A stretch of DNA of 6,629 nucleotides from Marinosulfonomonas sp. (lineage in GTDB: Bacteria > Pseudomonadota > Alphaproteobacteria > Rhodobacterales > Rhodobacteraceae): assembly GCA_002732955.1 (NCBI GenBank), contig NVTR01000036.1:9118-15746 (forward strand), given 5' to 3'. The position numbers were made by a program, and so were the translations under genes. This document shows positions 1 through 6,492 of this stretch, in pieces. The notes under the pieces were generated by a model that saw only the letters and a program-made list of their open reading frames with translations, was not told the DNA's origin and did not search any database. The first letter of the stretch is position 1. Each line of letters starts with the position of its first letter.

Positions 1-363
1 ACTGGTAAGGTCCATCGCCCCAAAGCGCCTTGCATCGTTAAAGGTGATCCGGGCGCCGTTTTCCATGTCCAGCACCACATGGTCGTGTTTCAGGGGTTCT
101 GGGTGATTTTTTTCAGAAACCTGCATTCTCCCGGACATACCCAGATGGATAATCAGCGTTTCGCCTGAACTAAGGTCAGCAAGAATATATTTAGAACGCC
201 GCCTTAGCCGTTCAACTTTTTTACCCGTTAGCCGCTCAGCCATGTTTTCGGGGAATGGCCAGCGCAAATCGGGGCGGCGGATGTCTACATTGGTGATGAC
301 CTGCCCCTCCATCGCTGGTTGCAAACCACGGCGTACGGTTTCGACCTCTGGCAATTCAGGCAT
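1..363 (-). CDS. mutM: Formamidopyrimidine-DNA glycosylase (Fpg/MutM), 5' part, runs off the window
   Basis: Bifunctional glycosylase/AP lyase that removes oxidised purines such as 8-oxoguanine in base excision repair. Translating the minus strand from the ATG at 363 gives 121 uninterrupted codons. The protein starts [14 protein letters not shown], the hallmark Fpg N-terminus: after Met removal the proline is the Schiff-base nucleophile and the following Glu is the second catalytic residue. Lys58 in the RRRSKYIL segment is the conserved beta-hairpin lysine, [10 protein letters not shown] follows at about residues 69-78, and [12 protein letters not shown] ends the visible part. Full-length Fpg is about 270-285 residues, so the helix-two-turn-helix and zinc finger lie outside the window. 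An AAAGGGG ribosome binding site (371-377) sits 7 bases before the ATG. The gene is divergent from ubiE, an arrangement common in alphaproteobacteria. Nothing suggests it is broken; it is simply cut by the window edge. Confidence 0.96.
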   Translation of the reverse strand, partial: MPELPEVETVRRGLQPAMEGQVITNVDIRRPDLRWPFPENMAERLTGKKVERLRRRSKYILADLSSGETLIIHLGMSGRMQVSEKNHPEPLKHDHVVLDMENGARITFNDARRFGAMDLTS

Positions 364-452
364 CAATAATCCCCTTTAGACACAAGGGCGCATTGTATCG
401 CCCCATTAGCTACCTATAAGAAGGGTGAGTTTTCCTACGACGGCAAGGTGTG
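364..452. promoter_or_regulatory. Divergent promoter region between mutM and ubiE
   Basis: This 89-base spacer must carry the promoters of both divergent genes. On the plus strand TATAAG (415-420) resembles a -10 box, with TTGTAT (393-398) 16 bases upstream as a poor -35. On the minus strand TACAAT (complement of 392-397) resembles a -10 box, but only a very weak -35 lies upstream of it. For ubiE an AAGG (445-448) sits 4 bases before the ATG at 453. The boxes are sequence resemblances only and no operator is evident. Confidence 0.3.
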
Positions 453-1205
453 ATGAACCAGAGTTCCGAAAAAACAACGCATTTTGGTTTTAGTGAAGTG
501 GCTGAAGACCAAAAGGCCGGAATGGTCCACGGTGTATTTAGCAACGTGGCCAGCAAATATGACGTTATGAATGACGTTATGTCGGGTGGGGTTCACCGTA
601 TTTGGAAAGATGCGATGATGGACTGGCTAGCACCGCGCTCTGGTCAACAGTTGCTGGATGTAGCTGGTGGCACTGGTGATGTTGCATTTCGTTTCCTGAA
701 ACGGGCACCCGGTGCCGAGGCCGTAGTGCTGGACATGACCGAAGGCATGTTAACTGCGGGCCGCAAGCGCGCTGACGCCGAAGCAATGGCTGAGCGGCTG
801 GACTGGATCGTAGGTGACGCGATGGCCCTGCCGTTTGAGGATAACAGCTTTGATGTTTACACTATCTCCTTTGGCATTCGGAATGTAACCCGGATTGGCG
901 ACGCGTTGTCCGAAGCCTTCCGCGTGCTGCGACCCGGCGGTCGTTTGATGGTTCTGGAATTCAGCCAACTGCCAAACCCGGCGATGCAAAAGGCATATGA
1001 TCTGTATTCGTTCAACGTGATCCCACGGATGGGTCAGTTGATCGCCAACGATCGGGACAGTTACCAGTATCTGGTGGAATCAATTCGCAAGTTCCCGGAT
1101 CAGGATGCATTTGCCGCGATGATCCGGGGCGCCGGATTTGAGCAGGTTAAGTATCGCAACATGACAATGGGTGTGGCTGCGCTGCATTCGGGCTGGAAGC
1201 TGTAG
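453..1205 (+). CDS. ubiE: Ubiquinone/menaquinone biosynthesis C-methyltransferase UbiE
   Basis: SAM-dependent methyltransferase that C-methylates the 2-polyprenyl-6-methoxy-1,4-benzoquinol ring in ubiquinone synthesis (and demethylmenaquinol where menaquinone is made). The 250-residue length is normal. Visible motifs: the UbiE signature [17 protein letters not shown] at about 36-52; SAM-binding motif [16 protein letters not shown] at 67-81; acidic residue D94 in [18 protein letters not shown] at 121-128; [17 protein letters not shown] at 156-172; and the family C-terminal part around Y182 to P215 ([19 protein letters not shown], then [13 protein letters not shown]). A GTG at 450 in the same frame is possible, but the ATG at 453 leaves better room for the AAGG at 445-448. 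It is followed after one base by ubiB, so the two are surely co-transcribed. The ORF is intact. Confidence 0.97.
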   Translation: MNQSSEKTTHFGFSEVAEDQKAGMVHGVFSNVASKYDVMNDVMSGGVHRIWKDAMMDWLAPRSGQQLLDVAGGTGDVAFRFLKRAPGAEAVVLDMTEGMLTAGRKRADAEAMAERLDWIVGDAMALPFEDNSFDVYTISFGIRNVTRIGDALSEAFRVLRPGGRLMVLEFSQLPNPAMQKAYDLYSFNVIPRMGQLIANDRDSYQYLVESIRKFPDQDAFAAMIRGAGFEQVKYRNMTMGVAALHSGWKL

Positions 1206-1206
1206 G

Positions 1207-2736
1207 ATGCGCGGGCCACACAACATTTGGCGACTGGTGGTAACTGGCGCAACGATGGAACGTACCGGTGCGATGCAAGTGGCGCTGGATGCGATGGACG
1301 CTCCAACCTCCTTACGGATTGCCGCGCGGGTGCTGGGGTGGCCATTCAAATGGCTGGGGCACAAAGGTGACCCGGGACTCCCCCCTGTTCCTCGCGCTCT
1401 GACGGCTCTCGGACCAGCCTATATCAAATTTGGCCAGTTGCTTTCCACACGATCTGATTTAGCCGGCGACAAACTGGCAAAAGAGTTGCAAGTCCTTCAG
1501 GATAAGTTGCCGCCATTTCCCACAGACGTCGCCAGGGCAGCAATCGAGGAAGAGCTTGGCCAACCAATTGAACATCTTTTTTCTGAGTTTAGCGAACCAA
1601 TTGCCGCCGCTTCGATTGCTCAGGTTCACAAAGCGCGTCTGATAGATTCTGATAAAACCGTTGCAGTAAAGGTACTTCGCCCACGAATTGCCCAGGCCTT
1701 TCGAAAAGACATTGATGCGTTCTATTTGGTGGCATCAGTTATCGAATTGCTGTCTCCGGCTTCTCGTCGGTTGCGCCCCCGGGATGTAATTGAGCATTTC
1801 GAAGGGGTGGTGAACAGTGAGTTGGATTTGCGACTAGAGTCTTCTTCTGCGGCCGAGTTTGCAGCCAATACAGTTGATGACGAAGGATTTCAGGTTCCTG
1901 AGGTTGACTGGCAACTATCTGGGCGCAGCGTAATGACGCTGGACTGGGCTGACGGCGTCGCAATCCACAATCTGGACGCATTGGACGCCGCAGGCCACAA
2001 TCGGGCGGAGTTGGGGCGGCGGGTCTTACAACTATTCCTTAGTCATGCTTTGCGAGACGGATTTTTCCACGCTGACATGCATCAGGGCAATCTGATGGTT
2101 GCTAAAAACGGCGACATTATCGCAATAGATTTCGGCATTATGGGCCATATCGACGACTACACGCGCAGGGTATATGCAGAAATATTATACGGTTTCATCC
2201 GCCGGGATTTTCGCCGTGTTGCCGAGGTGCATTTTGAGGCGGGTTATGTACCCGCTGACAAAAACGTTGAAGAATTCGCCCGCGCGCTACGCGCAGTAGG
2301 AGAGCCGATATTTGGAGCCAGCGCCAGCCAACTCTCGATGGCACGCTTATTAAGTTACCTATTCGAAGTCACTGAACGATTTGGGATGGAAACCCGCACA
2401 GAACTAATCCTGTTGCAACGCACAATGGTTGTCGTCGAAGGTGTCGCGCGCTCGTTGGATCCAGACATCAATATATGGGATGTCGCAAAGCCGGTTGTCG
2501 AGCAATATATCAAAGAAAACATTGGACCAATGGCTCTTATACGCGACTTGGCAAAAACAGCAAAAGTTTTAGCTCGCTTTGGCCCCAAACTACCGATATT
2601 GGCAGAAGCCGCCTTGATGCGACAGTCTGAAGAATCCCGTCCCGCTTCAAAACGATCATTCTTGGCACCAGTAGGGTATACGCTTTTAGGTGTGTTTCTT
2701 ACCGGTGCGGGGTATTGGTTTATTCAATTGTTCTAA
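1207..2736 (+). CDS. ubiB: UbiB, atypical ABC1/ADCK-family kinase-like ATPase for ubiquinone synthesis
   Basis: Membrane-associated protein-kinase-like ATPase needed for ubiquinone synthesis; its exact activity is debated, and ATPase-driven handling of lipid intermediates is the usual view. The 509-residue protein has all family motifs in order: KxGQ at K74-Q77 (AYIKFGQLLSTRSDL), the alanine-rich loop IAAASIAQVH at 132-141 replacing a normal P-loop, lysine K155 in AVKVLRP, ExD at E205-D207, catalytic HADMHQGN at 288-295, and DFG at 308-310. A hydrophobic stretch at about 487-509 is probably one membrane anchor; I do not see a clear second segment. The ATG at 1207 is chosen over one at 1171 because MRGPHNIWRL is the familiar start for this group, and GGAAG (1195-1199) lies 7 bases upstream. 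It begins one base after the ubiE stop. Its stop is 17 bases from the stop of flgD on the other strand, with no visible hairpin terminator between them. Confidence 0.96.
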   Translation: MRGPHNIWRLVVTGATMERTGAMQVALDAMDAPTSLRIAARVLGWPFKWLGHKGDPGLPPVPRALTALGPAYIKFGQLLSTRSDLAGDKLAKELQVLQDKLPPFPTDVARAAIEEELGQPIEHLFSEFSEPIAAASIAQVHKARLIDSDKTVAVKVLRPRIAQAFRKDIDAFYLVASVIELLSPASRRLRPRDVIEHFEGVVNSELDLRLESSSAAEFAANTVDDEGFQVPEVDWQLSGRSVMTLDWADGVAIHNLDALDAAGHNRAELGRRVLQLFLSHALRDGFFHADMHQGNLMVAKNGDIIAIDFGIMGHIDDYTRRVYAEILYGFIRRDFRRVAEVHFEAGYVPADKNVEEFARALRAVGEPIFGASASQLSMARLLSYLFEVTERFGMETRTELILLQRTMVVVEGVARSLDPDINIWDVAKPVVEQYIKENIGPMALIRDLAKTAKVLARFGPKLPILAEAALMRQSEESRPASKRSFLAPVGYTLLGVFLTGAGYWFIQLF

Positions 2737-2753
2737 GGCCTGTAAAGAAATAC

Positions 2754-3425
2754 CTAATTCGCCGCTGCTCGCAACGCGGTTACTTTGTTCGCATCAACTT
2801 CTATTCCCCCATCGGTCACAATAATCATTTCACCATTTAAGAACTTTGCCTCATTTACCTGAGAATAAATCTGTGCCTGATCGGTGGCGATCAGATCTCC
2901 ATTGGCATAGCTTTCAACGCTGAAACTGTAGATTCCAAACGGAAGTAATTGACCATCGCTATCAACACCCGCCCAATCGATGGGGTCACCACTTAGGTCA
3001 ATATTACTCCGGGAAACCTCAACACCATTTTCATTACTGACGATCAGAACTGCAGAATCAGCAGCACTTGCAGCAGTGGGGAAAACCGTTACCAATGCCC
3101 CGTCAAAATTGGCTGGTGCAGCAACACGCGCGTCCATACCTACCCAACCCGCAAATTGCGCCAGCCCCATAGCGCCCATCTGCTGTCCAAGAGAAGTAAG
3201 CAAGTCATTGGTTTTGACCTGTTGTTCAACATTCGAAAATGTCGCCAGCTGTACAGCATAGTCGGCAGAATCGATTGGGTTCAACGGGTCTTGGTTTTGC
3301 ATTTGTGCGGTTAGCATTTTGAGAAACGTTTCGAAATCCGTACTCATTTCCTGCCTATCGGCCCCTGCGGCAGCCGCGGTTTGGGGTGTCGAAAATACAC
3401 TGTTTGTGACAGAATCTACGTTCAT
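2754..3425 (-). CDS. flgD: Flagellar hook-capping protein FlgD
   Basis: Scaffold protein exported through the flagellar type III system that caps the growing hook and guides FlgE assembly. The 223-residue length is normal. The conserved FlgD N-terminal segment is at residues 29-68 (FETFLKMLTAQMQNQDPLNP, then DSADYAVQLATFSNVEQ). A flexible glycine/methionine part follows (80-95), then a beta-rich C-terminal domain with the typical W..V..DG..LPFGIYSF pattern at 151-168. No signal peptide is present, as expected for a type III substrate. A GAGG ribosome binding site lies 6 bases before the ATG. The start is 12 bases after the fliK stop, so flgD is the second gene of a fliK-flgD operon. The gene appears intact. 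Confidence 0.95.
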   Translation of the reverse strand: MNVDSVTNSVFSTPQTAAAAGADRQEMSTDFETFLKMLTAQMQNQDPLNPIDSADYAVQLATFSNVEQQVKTNDLLTSLGQQMGAMGLAQFAGWVGMDARVAAPANFDGALVTVFPTAASAADSAVLIVSNENGVEVSRSNIDLSGDPIDWAGVDSDGQLLPFGIYSFSVESYANGDLIATDQAQIYSQVNEAKFLNGEMIIVTDGGIEVDANKVTALRAAAN

Positions 3426-3437
3426 TTTGGGCCTCTC

Positions 3438-4667
3438 TTAGAGTCTAACATCGATCCCTCCTTCATGAGCGAATACTATTTGTACGGGATCTGGCGATTT
3501 AGTTTCTTCTGCCTGCGGATAACCGTCTGGCTGGTTGTGTTTCTGATTCGTGCTGTCATCGGGATCATCACTAAATTCTCCCCCCTCGCCGGCAAATTCA
3601 AATGTTAAGTCATGGTATCCAATATCGCGCAATTGGTTGCCCAACTGATCAATATTTCGCCTAAGAAGATCTAATGTCTCGGGCCTTTCCACGGTTATTG
3701 TAACAATCATTGTGCCTTCCCCGGAACGCAGGGTCATACGCACACGGCCCAGTTCTTCCGGGTTCAGTGTTAGCTCAACTGGACCATTCTGAAGCGCACT
3801 GGCCGCTTGGGTAATAAGTTGAATAGTCCGATGTTGCAGTACAGGGTTTTCAGAGGACGCCGCGTGACTATTTGATAATGTAACTGGGGTCATTGGAACT
3901 TGCTGCTCCAATGTTTTGCTCAACCATACATTTTCGATCGATGGCTCAGATGAGTGATTATTTGCAATGCCGGTAAATTCACTAAGTAAATTACCTGTAT
4001 TGGCAGCCATATTAATCTTACTTTGTTCTGGTGAAGCGGGGTTCAATAAATGATTGGATTCTATCCCAGTCAAAATACTTTCGGACCGCCCGCTCAGAGG
4101 GTTGGTATCGCCCTTCATTCCAAGCTGAGAACTATTTTGGCTTTTTAGTTTATTCAGATCCACATTCGGCTGCGTATGCTGAATGTTCCGGCCCACCAAT
4201 GGCAAAGTGTTGTATTCAGTTAAGTCAAATTTCCCCTTACCCGTACCATTTTGTAATAAAGATAGTTGACTGTAGGAATCTGGATCGATTGGATTCCCTT
4301 GACCATTATTGATTACACTTTGATCTCCAACGCCCAACAAAATTGCGCTATTCTGAGCATTTGGTTTCTCAAGAAGATGCGAACCATTGGCCGCCAGCTG
4401 CATATTTATTAGACCTGTCCCACGACGAGCCGGCACAAAATCAGCGTGCCGCAAAGCCACCTCAGGGATCTTATCGGGCACCTGAAGCATAAATGTTTCT
4501 TTGATTTTTAGTTGTTCCGGCTCTTCATCTTGTTTTGAATCAAGATTTGAATCGGTGGCAACCACCTGTTCAGATTCCGTGGGTGAGTAGTTATTCAACC
4601 CATTTTCCGCACCGCTTTTACCCTTAGGCTGTGCAGGTAGAGTGGTATTTTGATTTTCTAGTATCAT
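3438..4667 (-). CDS. fliK: Flagellar hook-length control protein FliK
   Basis: Molecular ruler and export-specificity switch for hook length. Recognised by the C-terminal Flg_hook domain at residues 296-358 of the 409-residue version: VELTLNPEELGRVRMTL, GTMIVTITVERPETLDLLRR, LRDIGYHDLTFEF. The first 270 or so residues are a low-complexity Asn/Ser/Gln-rich ruler region, normal for FliK and poorly conserved. The last 51 residues form an acidic, Pro/Gln-rich tail. The start is uncertain: the frame stays open to an ATG at 4829 inside flgJ, with further ATGs at 4781, 4745 and 4667. I chose 4667 because a weak GGATGG precedes it, the upstream ones have no ribosome binding site, and it leaves a promoter region between the divergent genes. 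It heads the fliK-flgD operon. The coding sequence is visibly richer in A and T than ubiE. Confidence 0.85.
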   Translation of the reverse strand: MILENQNTTLPAQPKGKSGAENGLNNYSPTESEQVVATDSNLDSKQDEEPEQLKIKETFMLQVPDKIPEVALRHADFVPARRGTGLINMQLAANGSHLLEKPNAQNSAILLGVGDQSVINNGQGNPIDPDSYSQLSLLQNGTGKGKFDLTEYNTLPLVGRNIQHTQPNVDLNKLKSQNSSQLGMKGDTNPLSGRSESILTGIESNHLLNPASPEQSKINMAANTGNLLSEFTGIANNHSSEPSIENVWLSKTLEQQVPMTPVTLSNSHAASSENPVLQHRTIQLITQAASALQNGPVELTLNPEELGRVRMTLRSGEGTMIVTITVERPETLDLLRRNIDQLGNQLRDIGYHDLTFEFAGEGGEFSDDPDDSTNQKHNQPDGYPQAEETKSPDPVQIVFAHEGGIDVRL

Positions 4668-4779
4668 TTGCCATCCGCGAGTTCTTCGCCACTGACTGGC
4701 ACCATGACTGAATTCAGTTACCACATATTTACCGTTCGCCTTCATAAACAAAAAAACTGATTGCAATTGGAGATATTCC
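4668..4779. promoter_or_regulatory. Divergent regulatory region between fliK and flgJ
   Basis: If fliK starts at 4667, these 112 bases hold the promoters for both flagellar arms. They include a 12-base perfect palindrome (4707-4718) and an A-rich run (4746-4757). GGAG at 4769-4772, 7 bases before the flgJ ATG, is the flgJ ribosome binding site. No convincing sigma-70, sigma-28 or sigma-54 promoter could be identified. A TGGCAC at 4697-4702 lacks the matching -12 element. If fliK starts further upstream, part of this stretch is coding. Confidence 0.45.
4707..4718. repeat. Perfect 12-base palindrome, possible operator
   Basis: ACTGAATTCAGT reads the same on both strands. It lies midway between the chosen fliK start and the flgJ start. 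An ACTGA also occurs at 4691-4695, 16 bases before the left half. Such a site could bind a dimeric regulator of both arms; the position is suggestive but no known flagellar regulator site is recognised. Confidence 0.35.
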
Positions 4780-5067
4780 ATGCCCGAGATTTCATCTGTC
4801 GCGCCGGTAAATTTAGCTAGCGCCAGCAAACGGCACCAACAACTTTGGGACGTAGCAAAGGAACTTGAAACTACATTTATATCTGAAATGCTGAAATCCG
4901 CGGGCCTGGGTGAAGCGCGTGACAGTTTCGGAGGCGGTATTGGGGAAGAACAATTTAGTTCATTCCTAAGAAATGCTCAGGCGAAAGCGATGGTGGATTC
5001 GGGCGGTATCGGGTTGGCTCAGTCAATATTCGAATCTCTGAAGGAGCGTGACAATGCAGCTTTTTAG
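4780..5067 (+). CDS. flgJ: FlgJ-like rod-binding protein (single domain, often annotated CheL)
   Basis: Rod-assembly protein corresponding to only the N-terminal rod-binding domain of enterobacterial FlgJ. The 95-residue length and absence of a muramidase domain are usual in alphaproteobacteria, where it was often named chemotactic signal-response protein CheL. Domain evidence: AKELETTFISEMLKSAGLGEA at about 26-46 (the core ELE..F...ML pattern), then FGGGIGEEQFSSFLRNAQAK and GGIGLAQSIFESL at 50-89. The ATG at 4780 has GGAG 7 bases upstream. The stop codon overlaps the start of the next gene by 14 bases, so the two are translationally coupled. It is divergent from fliK. It appears intact. Confidence 0.9.
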   Translation: MPEISSVAPVNLASASKRHQQLWDVAKELETTFISEMLKSAGLGEARDSFGGGIGEEQFSSFLRNAQAKAMVDSGGIGLAQSIFESLKERDNAAF

Positions 5068-5404
5068 AAGACGCGACAAATGTATGATTCTTGAGGATAT
5101 ACTTATTAAAGAACGCACAGCGATCCTGAATGGAAATTTCGGCGCCCTTAGTAAACTGATGACTGAAAAAGAACATTTAACCAATGCATCTGAATCTATA
5201 GGGCCTTACGGCAACCTGGTGCGGCTCAAGCAATTGGCGGCCAGAAATCAGGCGATGTTATTGGCCGCATCCGAAGGCATACGGGCCGTTACAAATTTAC
5301 TTGATCAACGAAATAAAAGTAGCGCCGATCTTCAAACTTATAGTGAGTCCGGTGAACGTCGGATCCGGGACTCTTGCCAAAATAACATGGCGCGGCGTGT
5401 ATAG
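5054..5404 (+). CDS. flgN: FlgN-like flagellar export chaperone
   Basis: Small, mostly helical protein of 116 residues with the pattern of FlgN family members: ILEDILIKERTAILNGNFGALSKLMTEKEHL at about 12-42, a middle L..LKQLAARNQAML at 56-70, and an amphipathic helix GIRAVTNLLDQ. FlgN chaperones the hook-filament junction proteins FlgK and FlgL to the export gate. The match is by pattern and context rather than by a catalytic motif, so the name is moderately sure. The ATG at 5054 is preferred over the in-frame GTG at 5048, because AAGGAG (5041-5046) is 7 bases from the ATG and only 1 from the GTG. The start overlaps the end of flgJ, and the basic tail (ESGERRIRDS) is typical of short relatives in this group. 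No damage seen. Confidence 0.7.
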   Translation: MQLFRRRDKCMILEDILIKERTAILNGNFGALSKLMTEKEHLTNASESIGPYGNLVRLKQLAARNQAMLLAASEGIRAVTNLLDQRNKSSADLQTYSESGERRIRDSCQNNMARRV

Positions 5405-5621
5405 CGCAACCATCCTATGAGTTTGTCTAAAATGGTGCACATTACCGCGCCAAAAATTAGCCTTCTCTTAGCTAATAATAATCAAGTTCAAATACGCATC
5501 CTGTTGGGTGGCACGGTCGGCTAAATGCCGGATCTCCGTAAACGTCAGAACGACATCTCAACGCCCTTGGGCGATCAAATCTAACTGGCGCAAAATGCGT
5601 CTTCCAACTAAAGGAAATTCC
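5405..5621 (+). promoter_or_regulatory. Long leader and promoter region of the flagellin gene
   Basis: These 217 bases separate flgN from the flagellin start and contain no credible gene. A CtrA-like direct repeat lies at 5457-5472. An inverted repeat, ATTAGC at 5456-5461 and GCTAAT at 5471-5476, overlaps it and has no U-run, so it is not an evident terminator. A very weak sigma-28-like arrangement is TAAA at 5428-5431 and GCGCCAAA at 5447-5454, only 4 of 8 bases of the -10 consensus. The ribosome binding site AAAGGA (5610-5615), 6 bases before the flagellin ATG, is strong, as expected for an abundant protein. Confidence 0.5.
5457..5472 (+). promoter_or_regulatory. CtrA-like binding site upstream of flagellin
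   Basis: TTAGCC-N5-TTAGC resembles the full CtrA box TTAACC-N5-TTAAC with one mismatch in each half, and the half-site spacing (TTAN-N7-TTAN) is exact. CtrA controls flagellar genes in many Rhodobacteraceae, which makes the site plausible. It overlaps an inverted repeat, so the resemblance could be chance. Confidence 0.35.
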
Positions 5622-5741
5622 ATGTCCAGTCTTCTGACTAACACAAGCGCGATGGTTGCGTTGCAAACCTTAAAAGGCATCAACGCAAATCTTCGGTCAT
5701 CACATCTGAAATATTGGGGGGCCAAGTTGGCAACAATATAG
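5622..5741 (+). pseudogene. fliC: Flagellin, truncated after 24 codons
   Basis: The filament protein gene begins correctly with a strong ribosome binding site and MSSLLTNTSAMVALQTLKGI followed by NANL, which is the N-terminal D0 helix of roseobacter-type flagellin. Normally this helix runs on through the conserved LNxxQxxISTG(K/R) motif. Here the match stops at codon 24 (5691-5693) and the frame reads into unrelated sequence for 15 codons (RSSHLKYWGAKLATI) to the TAG at 5739-5741. That sequence is the opposite strand of the motA-linked gene. The resulting 39-residue peptide lacks most of D0, all of D1 and the C-terminal helix, so it cannot polymerise. No frameshift rescues it: no further flagellin sequence is seen up to the window end. 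It follows flgJ-flgN in the same direction and would have been the last or a separate unit of that arm. Confidence 0.88.
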
Positions 5742-6492
5742 AGTTTCCGTTACGCTGAACCTGCGCATTGCTCATTGTCACATTCTTGGTATCTTTTGAT
5801 TTCGGCATATCTCGAAAAAAATCTTGCTGTTCTGCTGTAAGTTGTTTGGGCACTGCAAAAGCCGGTGACCGCGCTGCTTCAGCGTTTGCAGCCTCGATCA
5901 ATTCTACCCCTGGCGTTTCAATCTCAAAAAGATTTACAATTGTTGGAAATAAATTGTTTTCGAACGAAGGGTTAGTTTCACCGGCAACAAATTCGTTTTC
6001 CGTTGGAAAAACACTTGCGTTGCTAAAGGGCCCGGCCAGGGGATTATCATTCGAAGCCAGTTCCGACTCGTCTGGTGGCCACGTCATCCCGAATGCTAAA
6101 GTTGGTAGTTTTTTTTCAAATGGCGACTTTTCGTCTGGTTGACCTTCCTTAATATCAAGCACTACCCGACCATCTCTAATTTCGAATGCGTCACCTCCGC
6201 AGGCGCAGGATACAGATACGAACAGCCTCCCCGGTCCGGGTGAGGACAGCGCCCGTATTCTTGTTTTCGGGATAAAGTTAAAAACGTTGCCAATATCAAA
6301 TTCTGTATCATGCGCGTCAGAACACAATTCGTACCCACCTTCCACTCGACCAAACGTCCAGCTTACTGGCGAATTAAATTGTACTACAATTCTCGTAAAA
6401 TCTACATGCTCACCAGATCGTATGACAACTGTTTCAGCAGCCAACACGCTCGGATTTAAGATTAGAAAGAGATATAGTAGTATCCGCATCAT
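5680..6492 (-). pseudogene. Exported protein of unknown function downstream of motA, 3'-truncated
   Basis: Function not recognised with certainty. The product starts with a clear signal peptide (MMRILLYLFLILNPSVLA, cleavage probably after A18 or A19), so it is periplasmic or anchored outside. Residues 20-118 look like a beta-rich domain (DFTRIVVQF, SWTFGRVEGGYEL, FNFIPKTRIRAL, GRVVLDIKEG) somewhat like AMIN-type folds, with cysteines at 57, 96 and 98 that could form a disulfide. Residues 119-260 are acidic, Pro/Asn/Phe-rich and probably unstructured. The frame ends at 5680 using a few codons of antisense flagellin sequence, so the natural C-terminus is missing; from recollection, relatives in roseobacters are much longer and may carry helical repeats, which I could not check. 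Its ATG overlaps the motA stop (ATGA), so it is coupled to motA and likely serves the flagellar motor. The remaining 5' portion has no internal stop. Confidence 0.7.
5691..5697. other. Rearrangement junction joining two truncated genes tail to tail
   Basis: To the left the plus strand encodes a flagellin N-terminus; to the right the minus strand encodes the exported motA-linked protein. Both readings lose their own character within a few codons here. The exact base cannot be fixed without the parental sequences. No transposase, terminal repeat or obvious target duplication is visible, which fits deletion or inversion by end joining or short homology, or an assembly artefact. Confidence 0.75.

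Noticed and set aside
1171..1206. Upstream in-frame start for ubiB inside the end of ubiE
   Set aside because: The ATG at 1207 has a well-placed ribosome binding site and gives the family N-terminus MRGPHNIWRL.
2737..2790. Bidirectional terminator between ubiB and flgD
   Set aside because: The only hairpin-like bases (CCGC...GCGG near 2761-2779) lie in the flgD coding region and no T-run follows.
5428..5454. Sigma-28 (FliA) promoter TAAA-N15-GCGCCAAA before flagellin
   Set aside because: The spacing fits, but only 4 of 8 bases of the -10 consensus GCCGATAA match.
5509..5524. Sigma-54-like TGGCACG element in the flagellin leader
   Set aside because: The -24 part is perfect, but the GC of the -12 element is displaced by two bases and the TTGC is missing, so the spacing rule fails. 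The similar TGGCAC at 4697 also lacks a -12 element.
5553..5570. CGCCC-TT-GGGCG inverted repeat in the flagellin leader
   Set aside because: The loop is only two bases, the stem is short, and there is no T-run; probably chance.
5508..5621. Upstream extension of the flagellin frame
   Set aside because: It does not resemble flagellin; the true start at 5622 has a strong ribosome binding site and the conserved MSSLLTN start.
5768..6142. 124-codon open frame on the plus strand
   Set aside because: It is antisense to the exported-protein gene, has no ribosome binding site worth naming and shows Ser/Ala/Phe-rich low-complexity typical of a shadow frame.
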